This document shows, piece by piece, positions 1 through 12,200 of a stretch of 64,000 bases of DNA (its first letter is position 1; the number at the start of each line of letters is the position of its first letter). The notes under the pieces were generated by a model that saw only the letters and a program-made list of their open reading frames with translations, was not told where the DNA came from and made no database searches. The stretch is from Apostichopus japonicus. Taxonomy: Eukaryota > Echinodermata > Holothuroidea > Aspidochirotida > Stichopodidae. The stretch is from NCBI RefSeq assembly GCF_037975245.1, contig NC_092566.1, positions 16,033,001 to 16,097,000 on the forward strand. The letters run 5' to 3'. Made by a program: the position numbers and the translations under genes.

Positions 1-3000
1 ACAAAAGCACTTGTGTTTACAATCAAACGGTGGCTGGTCAATTAATTAGGTGCGCTCATGGATGAATCCCAATGGCAGTACTTGGGGTAGTTTATGCCAT
101 CAAGTAACAAATTATTAATGCTTGAGTGAATTTGAGGACTGTTTTTCTATAGGCAGGCTTGACTGTCATCTACTTGGTACTCAGAACCTCGAGTACTCAG
201 AAGTACTTGGTACGCAGAAATAAAATGCACTGTTGATCGTAACTATTACGAACACAGAATCGAATCCCACCACACAACAAAATGATTTGACAAGGTTTGC
301 CCAAATGCCCTTTATATATCAGCAAAGGAACAAGCTATAAACTTTGGTATTTGGATCAACTTTTTTATTGATTTATTTCACACCTTCTAAAGCAAATAAT
401 TTTTTTCTCAATAAATCTTAGACTTCCTGATCCCTTTGACGGCACTCATAAACGGTACAAAATGAAAACAAAACAAATGGGGGTTTCAACTCTTCCATAC
501 TTTTAATTAGTTTCTAATTATGGCCAATTACAAACACACAAAAGCTATTATATAAAATAGTTTTACAGTTTCGTTTAGAACAAGAGTTGTTCCTATGATA
601 ATTACTAATTCCAACGTACACAAATAAGTCGTCTTGAAAAAGAAAAAAAAAACGAAATTAGGAAACAATAACATGGGACATGTCGCATAAATTATTACTT
701 TATATGTACAAAACGAAAGAGTAAACATACGGAAAATAAATATTAAAAGATGTTGAAATAAAAAGTTAATATTTTTTTGTAATAATAACACATATAATAA
801 CAATAATTCTCTTCTTTCATTGTAAAACATCTATTATGATTGTTTTTGCATTTTTTATTCTGTTTGTCTTCTTTTTTTGTTTGTTTTGTTTTCTTCCTCC
901 TTTTGTGTAACCCATTTCTCTCAAATAATTCTAAGCTTTTATCTTTTCATATTTCAAATGTTGAATACATCATGATTTGGAAAACAAAAATTATGCTGTA
1001 AGGCAAATTAACTTTGGCAGAAAGTGACAGACAGAAAAAACAAAGAAAGAAAGAAAAAAGAAAAGAGAGAAGACGGACGTGAAAAAGAAACGAGTCTTCA
1101 AAACTTTATCTTTTCTTCTGTTTCACCGAGAAGCTTTGAAAGCATGAACAGAAAAACAAACAAAGAAACAAATAACCCCCCAAAAATCCTAAGGCAACTT
1201 AGAAACATTTTTAATAGATGCGGTGAAATCAAAATTCGTGATCGACTTTTGTGACTCTACGGGTCAGACCACGGAGCATTTTAATTTTTAACATAAACAT
1301 ATTATAAAGCTGAAAATGTGGTAGGAAAATCCAACTCAAAGGGGTAATTACCAGTTTCTAATCAACTCTTGAAGACAAAAGTATTGTCAGAAAATCTTTG
1401 AAAGGAGAATGTGACCATGTTAGATTTTAATTTCAAAGGTACATGCAATAAAAAAAGTGGGTGAAAAAAACTATGATTCTTGGACTAGATGGTTGAATAG
1501 GTTGTACCTGATCTCTATTTTGAGGGGAAAAAATGATATTTTTTCCGGGGGGGGGGGGGGGGTTTGAGAAGGGGATGGTGGAATTTTGAAAATTCTTGTA
1601 GCCAATTGTTTAACAGGTTTTACCTGGTCTTCTCTTTGAAAATTTTCAACTAATTTTCTGGAATTTTAGAATTCTAAGAAAAAACCCTTTTTTCTTAAAA
1701 CATTAAGCTAAAGTTAAATGCAATCTATAATCACTGTTGATGTTTACACATACATACACCTGTATCCATTAACGACTGGAAATATATATACGAAACGTTG
1801 GTTCAAGTTACACTTCCAAAATAACTTCCTTTTTACCCCCAGGGCCAGGTCAATAAACAAAATTGATCGAAATCCAACGTAAAGTTACAAAATCATACCA
1901 CACACTTGAAACTTTCTGCCCATATATATTTGATATGCCTCTCAATTTCTTACACACTCCTTAACTTTATTTTTTATTTTTTGCAATGAAAACGGGAGGC
2001 CATGTACACTCACAAAATGTGATGGTTGCTTGAAACCATTTTGGTGTTATGACATTCTGCTAGGAATATCTAGTCATTCTCTACAAGGTAACATTTGTCA
2101 GTGACACATTCTCATCAACTCAAGAGATATTTAATGGATTTAACCAAGACTACCTTATTTTTCTCATATGAAAATCCCCTCCTTTACCCTACAATGGCAC
2201 CTTTATATGACTAAGAGAAGAAGAAAGAATAGCTAGGGTAAAGAGATTAAAGTGAGAGGATGTTGGGGTGGGTATAGGGGTTAGGAAGATGTGATATTCA
2301 TGGGGGGAACTTAATCAGCTTTCATGAATTACTAAACAATTTGACAATATACCAACCTATGAAATAATAGAGGATGGTAGAGAAATTTATTTACATACTC
2401 ATAATGATAATTATAAACACCACTGCCATCTCTATTTATGAGTTATAAACATTTGCAACGGACCGAAGAGGGTTATAAACGAACTGACATTACTTTATCG
2501 ACAGCGACAAAATATATAGATAACAAGCCAAATATCTAAATCTGACGTAGACGTTGAAAGCTTTCGAGGAAATAACGACAGACGAAAAAAGTGCTTCACA
2601 TCGTTTTTATGTGACGGAGAGATTACATGAACATAAACAGCAGAGTTTTATTACATATCGTCTGCATTAATTTGTATTAAGTTTACATGTATAAATCGTA
2701 ATCAAATGTGGGTGCAAATGTGCTTTTGTGAGATAAACATTGTTCTCATGTTATAAACTGGTGTTTTAGGATAAAGCTTGTTAGCTATTCGTCTAATTTC
2801 GTGCAGAGCATAGTTTTTTATTCCGTTGCTGGAAAAAAATGTTAAAAGACCTTGTAAGAAAAAGACATCTCTCTAAAAAACAAGTGGTACGATTAAATGT
2901 GTCACAGCTGCTAGTCATTGCAGCAAATTTGTTACAATCTATTCTGAGAGGAACTTTAAAAGTTTGATAGTAATGAAACATGGCACAGAAAAGAACTGGA

Positions 3001-3033
3001 TTGAACGATTAATCAGTGGCTGATTAAGATGAC

Positions 3034-3076
3034 TGAGGAGTACCCGATTGAGGAGTACCCGATTGAGGAGTACCCA
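3034..3076. repeat. 15-bp tandem triplicate
   Basis: Unit TGAGGAGTACCCGAT occurs twice exactly and a third time with a changed end, followed by a related TTGGGTACCCGAGG. Short local duplication; no function inferred. Confidence 0.85.
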
Positions 3077-6000
3077 TTGGGTACCCGAGGTAAAACAAGG
3101 ATTACCCCAAATTACGAGTAAATGTTACATGCATTCTTCAGAACCACACAAATGTGCAACCACAAATACTCGTCATTTTAAAGCTGCAACTTCTTCTACT
3201 ATACATGGCGATAAATGCAAGCAAGAGAGAGATACAGTGCCACGGTCCACACAAAGGTTCTATACTATGTCACTAATATTATATATTATTATAAACCAAC
3301 AAAGTTAATGCTTGGTCCGTCCAATCGGTTTCACCACATGTACGTGTGAATCTTGTAAAAAAAATTGCTCAAAGAAAAAATATAGTCGTCGAAGCCAAAA
3401 CAAAACTAGCGTTAATAACGATGATGTTGCACAGTGGTCAAATAACAGGTGATATAATTTTACTAAATTTGTCCACACATAAAACCTTCTAGCGGATCAT
3501 GTTGGATTTTGCATAGAAGAGTACCGAATGTTTAAAAAAAAATAAAACTGACACTCATGTGAATATCCATCCAACCCCCCCATCTCCTCCTAAGGGGGTT
3601 GTCATAATATCCCCGTCCTCTAGCCCCCGATTCTCTCGTTCTAATTCACCCATCTTGCCATCCCTATGCTTCCCCACCCCCCACACACATTTAAACGACG
3701 CTATAAAAATGTTAAAGGAAAGGACAAAAATCCGAAGGAAAAAAAAGCCACAAGTTAGGCCCCTTTTCCCATCATCATGCAATGCCATTATTAACTGACT
3801 TCAAGTTTGACCCGAGATGAAACCATTTAATATCCTGTTTATCCAGATATCAATACTAATGCTAGTTACCTCCCTTGTGAACAGGGAAAACTATTTTTTC
3901 TTTTTTTAAAACCCCCAAAAAATGGTGAAAGAATAGGACATAATTTGGTAACATGGAGAAAATTTGAAACACATTTCTCTGGGTCCGAGAGATTTGATCT
4001 GGAGGATGTTACCCTTAAGATGTTTGTTGAGTCGTAGCGTAATTTATTTTCCCGGATAACGTTTACTACTGGAGTACGTTCGAGTAACTTCATGCATGTT
4101 TTAAGTATAATCTCAGCCTACTGGTTACATTGCTGGTTTTTAATCGTACAAATAGTTTACTACTCGAAGTGACAAAGACGATAAGTTTAAAAAGCGACAC
4201 TACACATTTACAACTTACATGCAGCACCGAGTAAAGGAGCAAAGTCAACAACGCACACATGAATATTTCATTATCAGTATCGCTACAAATGGATACATAT
4301 TTTTCATTTTTTCTAAATTAAAATCACTCTTTCTTATTTTACAAACTTTCATAAGATTGTTTTCCAGCTGTGTCCACACTGGAATTTGGCTACAAACAAA
4401 CTTCTTTTTTTGGCTTTTTTTCCCTCTTCTTCTCAACTTACATGCATAATATTTGTTACCATTTTACACATTTCATATCATTATACAGTATATTTAACAA
4501 AAGTCTGTTATGACTTAATAGTACTTTTAATATATTTGATATTTTTTTTTTAGATTTTTTTTTTTTATATTATTAAGGAAAGAATTAAACAGTTATTTTA
4601 CAAAAGACATAAATTTGAAATAAACACTCTTTCTCTCTCTCTATATCTTGATTCAACCCTTTCTTTCATCTATGATGCTAGCTTGGCAATTTATTCAAGC
4701 AGATTTGAATATTCAACATCAACATTTTTCAGTTACAGCTTATAATAGCAAAAGAAAAAACAAAATAATTAATGCATATGAACTATGTTTCCAGATCTGA
4801 AGTGACAAAAAAAAAGAAGAACATGATGTTTCTTCACTCTTTGACAGAAAGCAGGGTTTGCTGTGACTTATTTAACAAGCCTATTAACTCTTGTTTTTTT
4901 TTTCCTGTTTTTTTTAAGCAAAGACATGGCCAAAAATGCTTTGTACTTTCCAAAAGCTTGCACAGATATGAGAGCAACTTCAAAGCTGATTTTCGTTATG
5001 GAGGCTCGAGTTCAGCTCCCACAATGAAATTAATTACTTGGTGACCTTCGGTGAAAATGCAAACAACCGTACTTCCTTCAAAAGGAAGTTTACTGTCGGT
5101 TCTTCAAATCAATATCTGTGGATGGTTAGAGTTCTATGAAGGCTTCTACTGGCCAAACTAAATGATCCCAAACGATGACTTAAATGATGCAAAAGAAAAA
5201 AGTGACTCTAATGATGTGGTTTACCTATAAACATAACAGGAAGGAAAGACAAGGCTGTCAAATTGTTTATACGCATGCAAATGGGTTAAGCAAGTTTAGC
5301 ATGTTAGAACTGTAAATAAACATCGTTTCCACACTTCTCAAATTTTCAAGACCAAAACCTGTTTTAATGGTTAATATGGAAGCCTACACACTAAATGAGG
5401 ATGTAATGTTAGGCAAACTATATTTAATAGGCTCAGTAACAAATGTTTGCTAAAATTGTTAAATCGAAATTTTCAAAGGAAAATCACAAACCACAGTAGA
5501 TTATACGTCCAAATGTGACTGCCCTTAACAAAAATGTTCTTTTCCCCGAAAAAGAGAAACCTTTTATAAGTTATCTTGAACATAAGAATTGTTCAAAATG
5601 AGACTTTTTCCTCAAGTTTTCAGACTAAACTTGAGGAAAAAAGAATTTTCATTTTATTTATTTTTTCTGGTTTTTTCCCAGATCATTTGGGAAAGTTTCT
5701 GAAAATGGTTTCTCTGAAGGTACCAAAGTTTTTGCATTACTTCAAAACAAGGCAGCAACCTTCAATGAATTTGGCTTCATGCCAGCATGGATGGAATATA
5801 TTGGTCTCTAATATGGTTCAGACAATTTCCATAATCAAAATTATGCTAGTAATTTTTTTTTTCTTTCTACTTGCCCTAGATATTTTAGTTGGGAATATGG
5901 ATCTTAAACTATTTGAAAGCACAAATACACACACCGACATAAGGGATTAGCTTTCCAACTTGGCCTAACTTTGTAGTTATTTTGTGAAATAATTAAAATG

Positions 6001-7085
6001 GTGGTCGCATTCATTACCATCAGAAAACTCACCCAGAGTTAAATTGCTTTCCAATACCAAAGATTTCTGTGAATTTTTAACATCCTTGTTTTTTCTTCAT
6101 TTATTTTTTTTATTTTTTATAAAAGCACAAATATCACAATCAATGTTGAAATTGCCAGAGAACTGGACTAGCAAAGGCAAACAAGATGATTAAAATGGCT
6201 TTGAGGAGGATTAAAAACATATTCTTGCATTTTTTTCAATTTTTTTTTGTGCTCAATACTAATTTCTCCTTTGTCAAAAGTTAGGGGGCATGTTGAAAGA
6301 ATAAACAGTTCGAGGCGTATAATGCCATATCGAAATGACATTTCACAAACAGCCCTAAGCATTATGTAAATAATCTTCTCTTCAATATTGAACAAACATT
6401 CCCAAGCTATTTTTGCAAAGATGATTTTCTTGCCATCATCTGCTTCCGTTTCCTGACTCCTCCTCCCTCGGTTTTTTAAGAACGATGATGCCTCCGGCAA
6501 TTTTTGCGACATGACAACCACAGAGATGGTTATTACTCGGAGATGCTCTTCGTAATTCAAGATGACAAATCGACTGTCAGTAATCTGAAGGTTTTATGCA
6601 TTTCATGAGAAATTGCCGACAATTATCGACTTTGGCAGAAGGTATTTAAGATTTTACTTCAAAACGAGATTGCAATGGACTGAACGAGCAATGATTGGTT
6701 GGTTGGTCTTAACGTTTAATATCGACATTTAAAATCATGTGCTAAGGCGGTATTACCTTAGATTGATTTATAACGTACTTGAGTTGTTTCACTTGAAGAA
6801 ATTAATCTTCACATTCAAATTTGGAGTTGTAATAATTAAAACAGAGGTTCATCTAATCTAAGAATGGTTTGAAAATAAATAAATTGGAAATATTAAGCTG
6901 CCACTTGCAAAAGTTCCTGAACACTTCCCCTCCCCCTCCCCCCCCCACACCAGCAGGTACATTCTATAAGTTTACAGAAAGAAATACTATTTACAAGGTC
7001 AGAATACAACCCACCAACAACACAAATCTATTCTTTGTATGTATTAACTGAACATTCAAAAGTACAGAGAAAATGGGTGTCACAT

Positions 7086-7457
7086 GTACCATTATGTTAG
7101 CGATGCCGGAGCAATGTTTTGTTTCGAATAGCATTAAACAATGTTAGTTGTGATACGCAAATAATGTACACATTGCTATAATATTTATGTAAGTGATGCC
7201 ATCAGAACCATAACAATGTTGCGTATACCACAATAACAATGGTGCCCTTGCCATGGCTTCTGCTTGTGGGTCAAAATGTCCAACACAATACTGTCTGGTG
7301 ATGTCACATTAACCAATGTTGGTTGTACCATAGACAATTTCAGTGTTCACAAAACCATTTTCGTGGCACCGTGACCATTTTGGTGATGCCAAAAGCAATG
7401 CTGAAGAGAGCATAGCAATACTTGTGGTACGGCAACAATGTTAGTAGCACCAGTGGT
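7086..7457. repeat. Degenerate short-unit tandem array (CAATGTT/GTGATGCC type)
   Basis: Variants of a roughly 20-25 nt unit built from CAATGTT(A/G)GT, (G/T)(A/G)TACCA and GTGATGCC recur throughout, for example CAATGTTAGTTGTGATACGC, ACCAATGTTGGTTGTACCAT and CAACAATGTTAGTAGCACC. An old minisatellite decayed by point changes is the simplest reading. No open frame spans it. Confidence 0.6.
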
Positions 7458-8313
7458 TCGGACTCCTCAGAGTACAGACTTATAGACAGACAGACAGATA
7501 GATGGACCATGTCAGTGACACTAACAGGATTATCAAGCAGAAGAAAGCAATTTGAACGATGAGTGTCAAAAATATATATGCAAATTAATCTTACTGTATA
7601 TTAATAATTATTTCCAGTAGTGTACTGCAATTTACTTTAAATTTCAACAAAGTTAAAATTACGACCATCTTTCAAAGACCACCAACCACAGATACTGATT
7701 TGTCGATTGCGGAATTGACGCTTCACATACTTCGTCATTATCTGGCCACATAATTACAGATCTTGCTTATACAGTGGGAGCATAAAATCTGTAAATGCGA
7801 GACAGTAACACCACTGGCTATATACCTTTCAACTTTTACGAACAATGAATAAATAGAACTTTTGATCTTTAAATTTGCTGTTTTTTACGTACAATAAAAG
7901 ACGAGAAACTCCTCGCTGAATACATCGACACCCAAAGATACTTGGTTATATAAATCTGGTCTCATTTTCAGAATATTATCAAAAAAGAAAGGAAGTCATA
8001 AAAGAAGCCTGCTTGCCCCCACAAAGAACTGGAAACATAATGCAAAACTGTTGGGAAATCAATTTTACATTTTGCCTGAGCAATTTGAGGGGGCAAAAAT
8101 TCCAAGAAAATTGTGCAATAGAAAAAAGGAAAAAAATAAGGGGGGGGAGGAGAAAAAGAACTGCTTTGCTTTCTGGCGAATCTCAAGTGATCGAGAGATA
8201 GGAACGCTGCCGGTTCCTCGTCGCATGAAGGAGTGAACGTTACGACAACACCAACGTAGTATGTACTGGCAACAGCTGAGGAGTACCTTGACGAATCATG
8301 AGCACACACTTGG

Positions 8314-8464
8314 TTTATTAATTTTGGCCACACTAACATATGCACTAGACACCATATACACATCCGGAAAAACAGGTCCTGTGCGCAGCACGTCCTCAGG
8401 TCACCCCGTAACGGTGACGGCGCCCTCCCACGGCATCTGGATTCCGCTAATAGTGCCTCTGAGC
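8314..8464 (-). other. Proximal 3' UTR with candidate poly(A) signal
   Basis: Sequence after the stop codon. The first AATAAA on the sense strand is at 8319-8314, about 146 nt past the stop. It could end a short 3' UTR. Other AATAAA hexamers lie farther downstream (for example around 6100), so the real transcript end is unknown. A 166-residue open frame that begins across the stop codon and runs to 7968 is judged noncoding. Confidence 0.4.
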
Positions 8465-9289
8465 TCATACTGCAGAAGGGGGGCTGTTCTCCACCACGTC
8501 CCGCAACCTCTGGGCGTAGTAACCGGTCTCATCCTGGATGTCGATGGCCTGACTGGTGGGCGCCGTGGACCGTGGACCGTATGCCCCCTCCATGGGGTTG
8601 CTGTAGATGCCCATGTGCCTGGGCTGGCCGTTGGACCCCTGGAGTCTATTGCGGGTAGTCCTGTGGGGTGCCTTGTGCACTGGAGATTCCATTCCATATG
8701 GGTTCACAGAGTAACCTAAATCTGATGAGTACTCGGCCACCGATTCTTCCGTCTCCTGCTCCTCGATCAGAGCCGGGTGTGACTGTAACGCCTCCAACTG
8801 AGGGTTCAGGTCGTCCACTCTGTCCCCCGTCACGTCACCGCTATTACTCTCCATCTCGCTCTCCGTCTCTGTCGAGAGCGGTTCCTGCGACCTCCTCTCT
8901 CGTCTCTCCTTAGCCGTCTTGGGCTCTCCTTCCGTCGTCGCGGAGCCACGGGGTATCTCCTCGTCGACGACTTGGATCCTCGGTGTCTCCAACTCCTCTG
9001 GGTCGTCCATCGGCACCGTCTCGTACCCAGATTTGCCGGGAGGCTTCTGGCCGACCGAGTTCGCCCTTTCCCCCGACCGGAGACTTCCATTGGATCGTGC
9101 GGACTGCAAGCTGGTCTGAGAGACCATCCGAGTGTGGCCGTTGGGCGTGTGATTGTTCTGTTTCAGAGAGCCACTCCCGTAGTGACCTATCCTCCCGTCG
9201 ACGGAACGACTGTGGACTGTCCCTTGCATCGTACCCAGGTCACTATCGCTCTGGTGTCGTTGGGGGTGAGGCGCCGACGGTCTTCGATA
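8465..9289 (-). CDS. Exon 12: cytoplasmic tail and stop codon
   Basis: 825 nt, entry phase 0 after acceptor TATTTTTCAG, 274 codons and a TGA at 8467-8465. It is clearly GC-richer than the surrounding introns. No cysteines; rich in S, T, E, R, N and P; probably disordered. Landmarks by exon residue: SGYETVPMDD (87-96), an acidic stretch to about 111, KERRERRSQ (127-135), ETESEMESNSGD (141-152), NPQLEALQSHPAL (162-174), YSSDLGYSVNPYG (187-199) and terminal RLRDVVENSPPSAV (261-274). The NP-x(2)-LEA block and the terminal -AV after R-L-x(2)-V-(V/I) echo the conserved end of the NRG1 intracellular domain. The terminal valine is a feature of several EGF-family precursors and affects their trafficking. 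Confidence 0.92.
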   Translation of the reverse strand, partial: YRRPSAPHPQRHQSDSDLGTMQGTVHSRSVDGRIGHYGSGSLKQNNHTPNGHTRMVSQTSLQSARSNGSLRSGERANSVGQKPPGKSGYETVPMDDPEELETPRIQVVDEEIPRGSATTEGEPKTAKERRERRSQEPLSTETESEMESNSGDVTGDRVDDLNPQLEALQSHPALIEEQETEESVAEYSSDLGYSVNPYGMESPVHKAPHRTTRNRLQGSNGQPRHMGIYSNPMEGAYGPRSTAPTSQAIDIQDETGYYAQRLRDVVENSPPSAV

Positions 9290-12200
9290 CTGAAAAATAT
9301 AAAGGAAAGAAATAATGTTCAAGAAGTGAATTTCAATCTGCTGATATCTTTGGTGAATAAAATTTCACTTGAATACCGACAACGACAAACAGCAATGTCG
9401 TTGCTTTCGCTTAAATCCAAAGAAGGAATTTAAAGATGAAAATCCCTGGATGAGTGCCGCTTAAATCTTTGCGATCGTATGTAGGTGAATCTATCTTCAT
9501 GGTAACCAACATTTGCGCTCTTTGCCTATTGTTGATGCATATATCTTTTCTACCCATCTGCTGCTCAATGGGGGTATACAAGACGCTAAAATATAAATAT
9601 TAAAATTACTTCAATTCCAAATACTTTTAGGAAAATTCGGACAGTTACAAAAATTCAATCTTACAAAATTTCCTAATTTCCCACAGACGGGAGGTCAAAG
9701 TTCATACATCGGGATGCGAATGTGCCGTACAGTCTGAGATTTGGTCAAGTGTTACACATGCAAGCAGGTCTCAGATGCGTACATAAGTACTGCATTCCTA
9801 CGAAAATAGTACAAAAATTGGCTTTCTCCACAAATTTCTTTTTTGCATTTCCTTTTGATTTCGTAATTACAAAGATGTAAATTAAGTTTTAATCAAAGTA
9901 TGCACTCCCAAATACAATAAAAAAAAAAAACAAGGAGAAATTTCATAATCTTTCCATTAAAGGAAGGCATAGGTAGGTTTCTTGTATGTGGTAAACTATC
10001 TGCTTTAAAATTATCTTTCAGAACATAATATATGCTAACTATTATTGGAATCGTAAAACGGCTCGATATAACCGCAGACCAGAATTTCAGCATTCAGTCT
10101 GTGTCTGGATTTGAAATCTTTTCCCAACGACGAAAACAAACTCCTGAACGACCGAAGCTTGGCTTTTGGTTCGACTAGCTTCCTAATCTCATCAAGCCAA
10201 TACTTCCAAGTTACCAGCTATAATATACCAAGATTATTCCAAGTTTTTAACAATTTCTTAGAACTACATCAAAACATTTTAAATCATTTCTTATTTGAGC
10301 TTTGGCTCAAAACTTTTGGGGGGGATGTGAAAAACTTTGCCACGACTCCCAAACACCAATTAAGACCGAGAACTATACATTTGCGGTTCTAATTTCCCAT
10401 GAGGTCATGTGATGTGGACGATCTAGACATATTTGATGGCTGTCAAGAGCTTTTGTTATTCGTTATCAAACTAGCCTTGGCCTGGTGAGCTTGAGCATGT
10501 AAAAATCGAAACGAAAAATGAAAAAACTGAAGAAAAAAAAAAAGATGTGAAATTTTGGAGGCCCCAAAAATTAGGGGTAGAGAGAGAGAATTAATGTCTG
10601 GAAATATACTCTGTAAGATTTGCTCGCTGATGGGAACTGTCGTGGGTATGTTTATATTTGGAGAGTATACAAATGTTTATCGCGAAAGATTATCATGTGG
10701 GGGGGGGGGGGTGTCACACAGGATATGTCAGACCACAGAAACTCACAAACATAAAGGGGCTTTATAATACAGTGTATAAAAGTTTTAGGGGACTGTGTCA
10801 AACAAGAATAGCTGCAGCAACTGAGAAATCCTGCCCCTCTAATCAGCAAACAACTTAAGTTGTTCGCTATAGTCTTTTCTTTTCTATTTTATTATTGACT
10901 CATATGCAATAAACAACATAATTCTCCACTAATGAACTTGGCAGTGGGCAATATATCGCAATTTGCTGCAGATGTTTTAAAGACTATCTACGATATCATC
11001 ATTTTATGGATCTCGCATTTGGCTTGAAAAATCTGAGATGGTATTATATCGTCAAAGAAGACAAAACACTTCTCTCGTGCCATAAATAGCTAGTCATCGA
11101 TATGATTGATACCGTTCGTCGTAATTTATACGCTACTACTCCGCAATGAAATGCAGAACGGGGGGGGGGGAGGCGAAACAAGACACAAATTAAAAAACAA
11201 AACATTGGCAAATGAGGTAAATTAGTAATTATGGTAGTACTTAGCAAGAGGTACACAATACCCCCGGTGATATTACGCTGACATTTACACTGGCACTGTC
11301 AGGATCATGTGAAACTTTTAAAATTTAACCAAGACAGAGGGACTGATATCCAGCTTGCTTTCCTCTCGGGGGGATTCAGTGGACAAGGCAATCAGTCTTT
11401 CGGAGCAATGCACGCTTCTCGTTAATTAAAAAAAAAATCTCGTTAATTAAAACGAAAACAAGTAGGCAATTGGATCTCTTAAAGAAGCAGCAATTAATTA
11501 TGAATTAAGACTTAAACAAGCATCCATCTATCTATCCTCTCATGAATTTGTAGGACCACATCCCAGACACTTGGGGGGGGGGAGGGGGGATTTGAAAGGC
11601 AGTGCTTGCTGGGGGTGGTGGAATGAGGTTGGAATGAGGCTGTTAAATGGAACAGGAGGATGATATAATGAATCCATCCAGTTAAAATTAAGGAAGGCCG
11701 TTATTAACGTCTCTTTATTATACTATAGCTTTTGCCATTTACTGTGTGTTCTAAAGACATTATGAAACATAGCCATATATAAAAAAAAAAAAAACACCTT
11801 GTAACTTTGTCTTTTACTTTTTGATCCAACATGGCAACCATGTACTGGGGCTCTTCCTTTGAAGTAAATATTCTAGAAGGGTGGGAAGTTGGCAAATTGG
11901 GGTTGTGGAGAGGATTGAGGAATACATTTACTTTCTACTAAGAGTTAACTACACTTGATTTATGGACTGGCTTGAATCTAAATAACCGAAACTGCAAATT
12001 TGATTCCCCCTCCCCACCGGCTTTATGCTCAATATTCAACTATGCAGTGACGGAAGGGAGCAAAGGCAGGGTGGGAAGGGAGTGAAGTGGGGGAGGTAGG
12101 GGGGTGACGAAAACAGGTGGGGAACACCGGACGGCAAAAGTTTTCTGTTAACACGAACAGAGTTGTACCAACAGCAAGGGAAATGAGGATAATGCGTCTA

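Larger units (their letters stand above)
1..8313. other. Downstream flank, no gene recognised
   Basis: AT-rich sequence with no exon-like block of splice-bounded coding signal on either strand. It holds poly(G) and poly(T) runs, a duplicated element around 171-219 (TACTTGGTACKCAGAA twice), a 15-bp triplicate at 3034-3076, a polypyrimidine run near 6930-6950 and a degenerate tandem array at 7086-7457. Part may be distal 3' UTR of the minus-strand gene. Confidence 0.5.

Noticed and set aside
257-268. GAATCGAATCCC, like a tRNA B-box
   Set aside because: No A-box, anticodon loop or matching acceptor stem around it.
7968-8468. 166-residue minus-strand open frame overlapping the stop codon of the tail exon
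   Set aside because: It starts in another frame at the stop codon, runs through the 3' UTR and a poly(C/G) stretch, shows no domain, and would need internal initiation. The coding exon frame explains the GC-rich part.
8261-9433. Several plus- and minus-strand open frames of 66-153 residues
   Set aside because: They are shadows of the GC-rich cytoplasmic-tail exon, which has a phase-matched splice acceptor, a neuregulin-like sequence and a normal stop.
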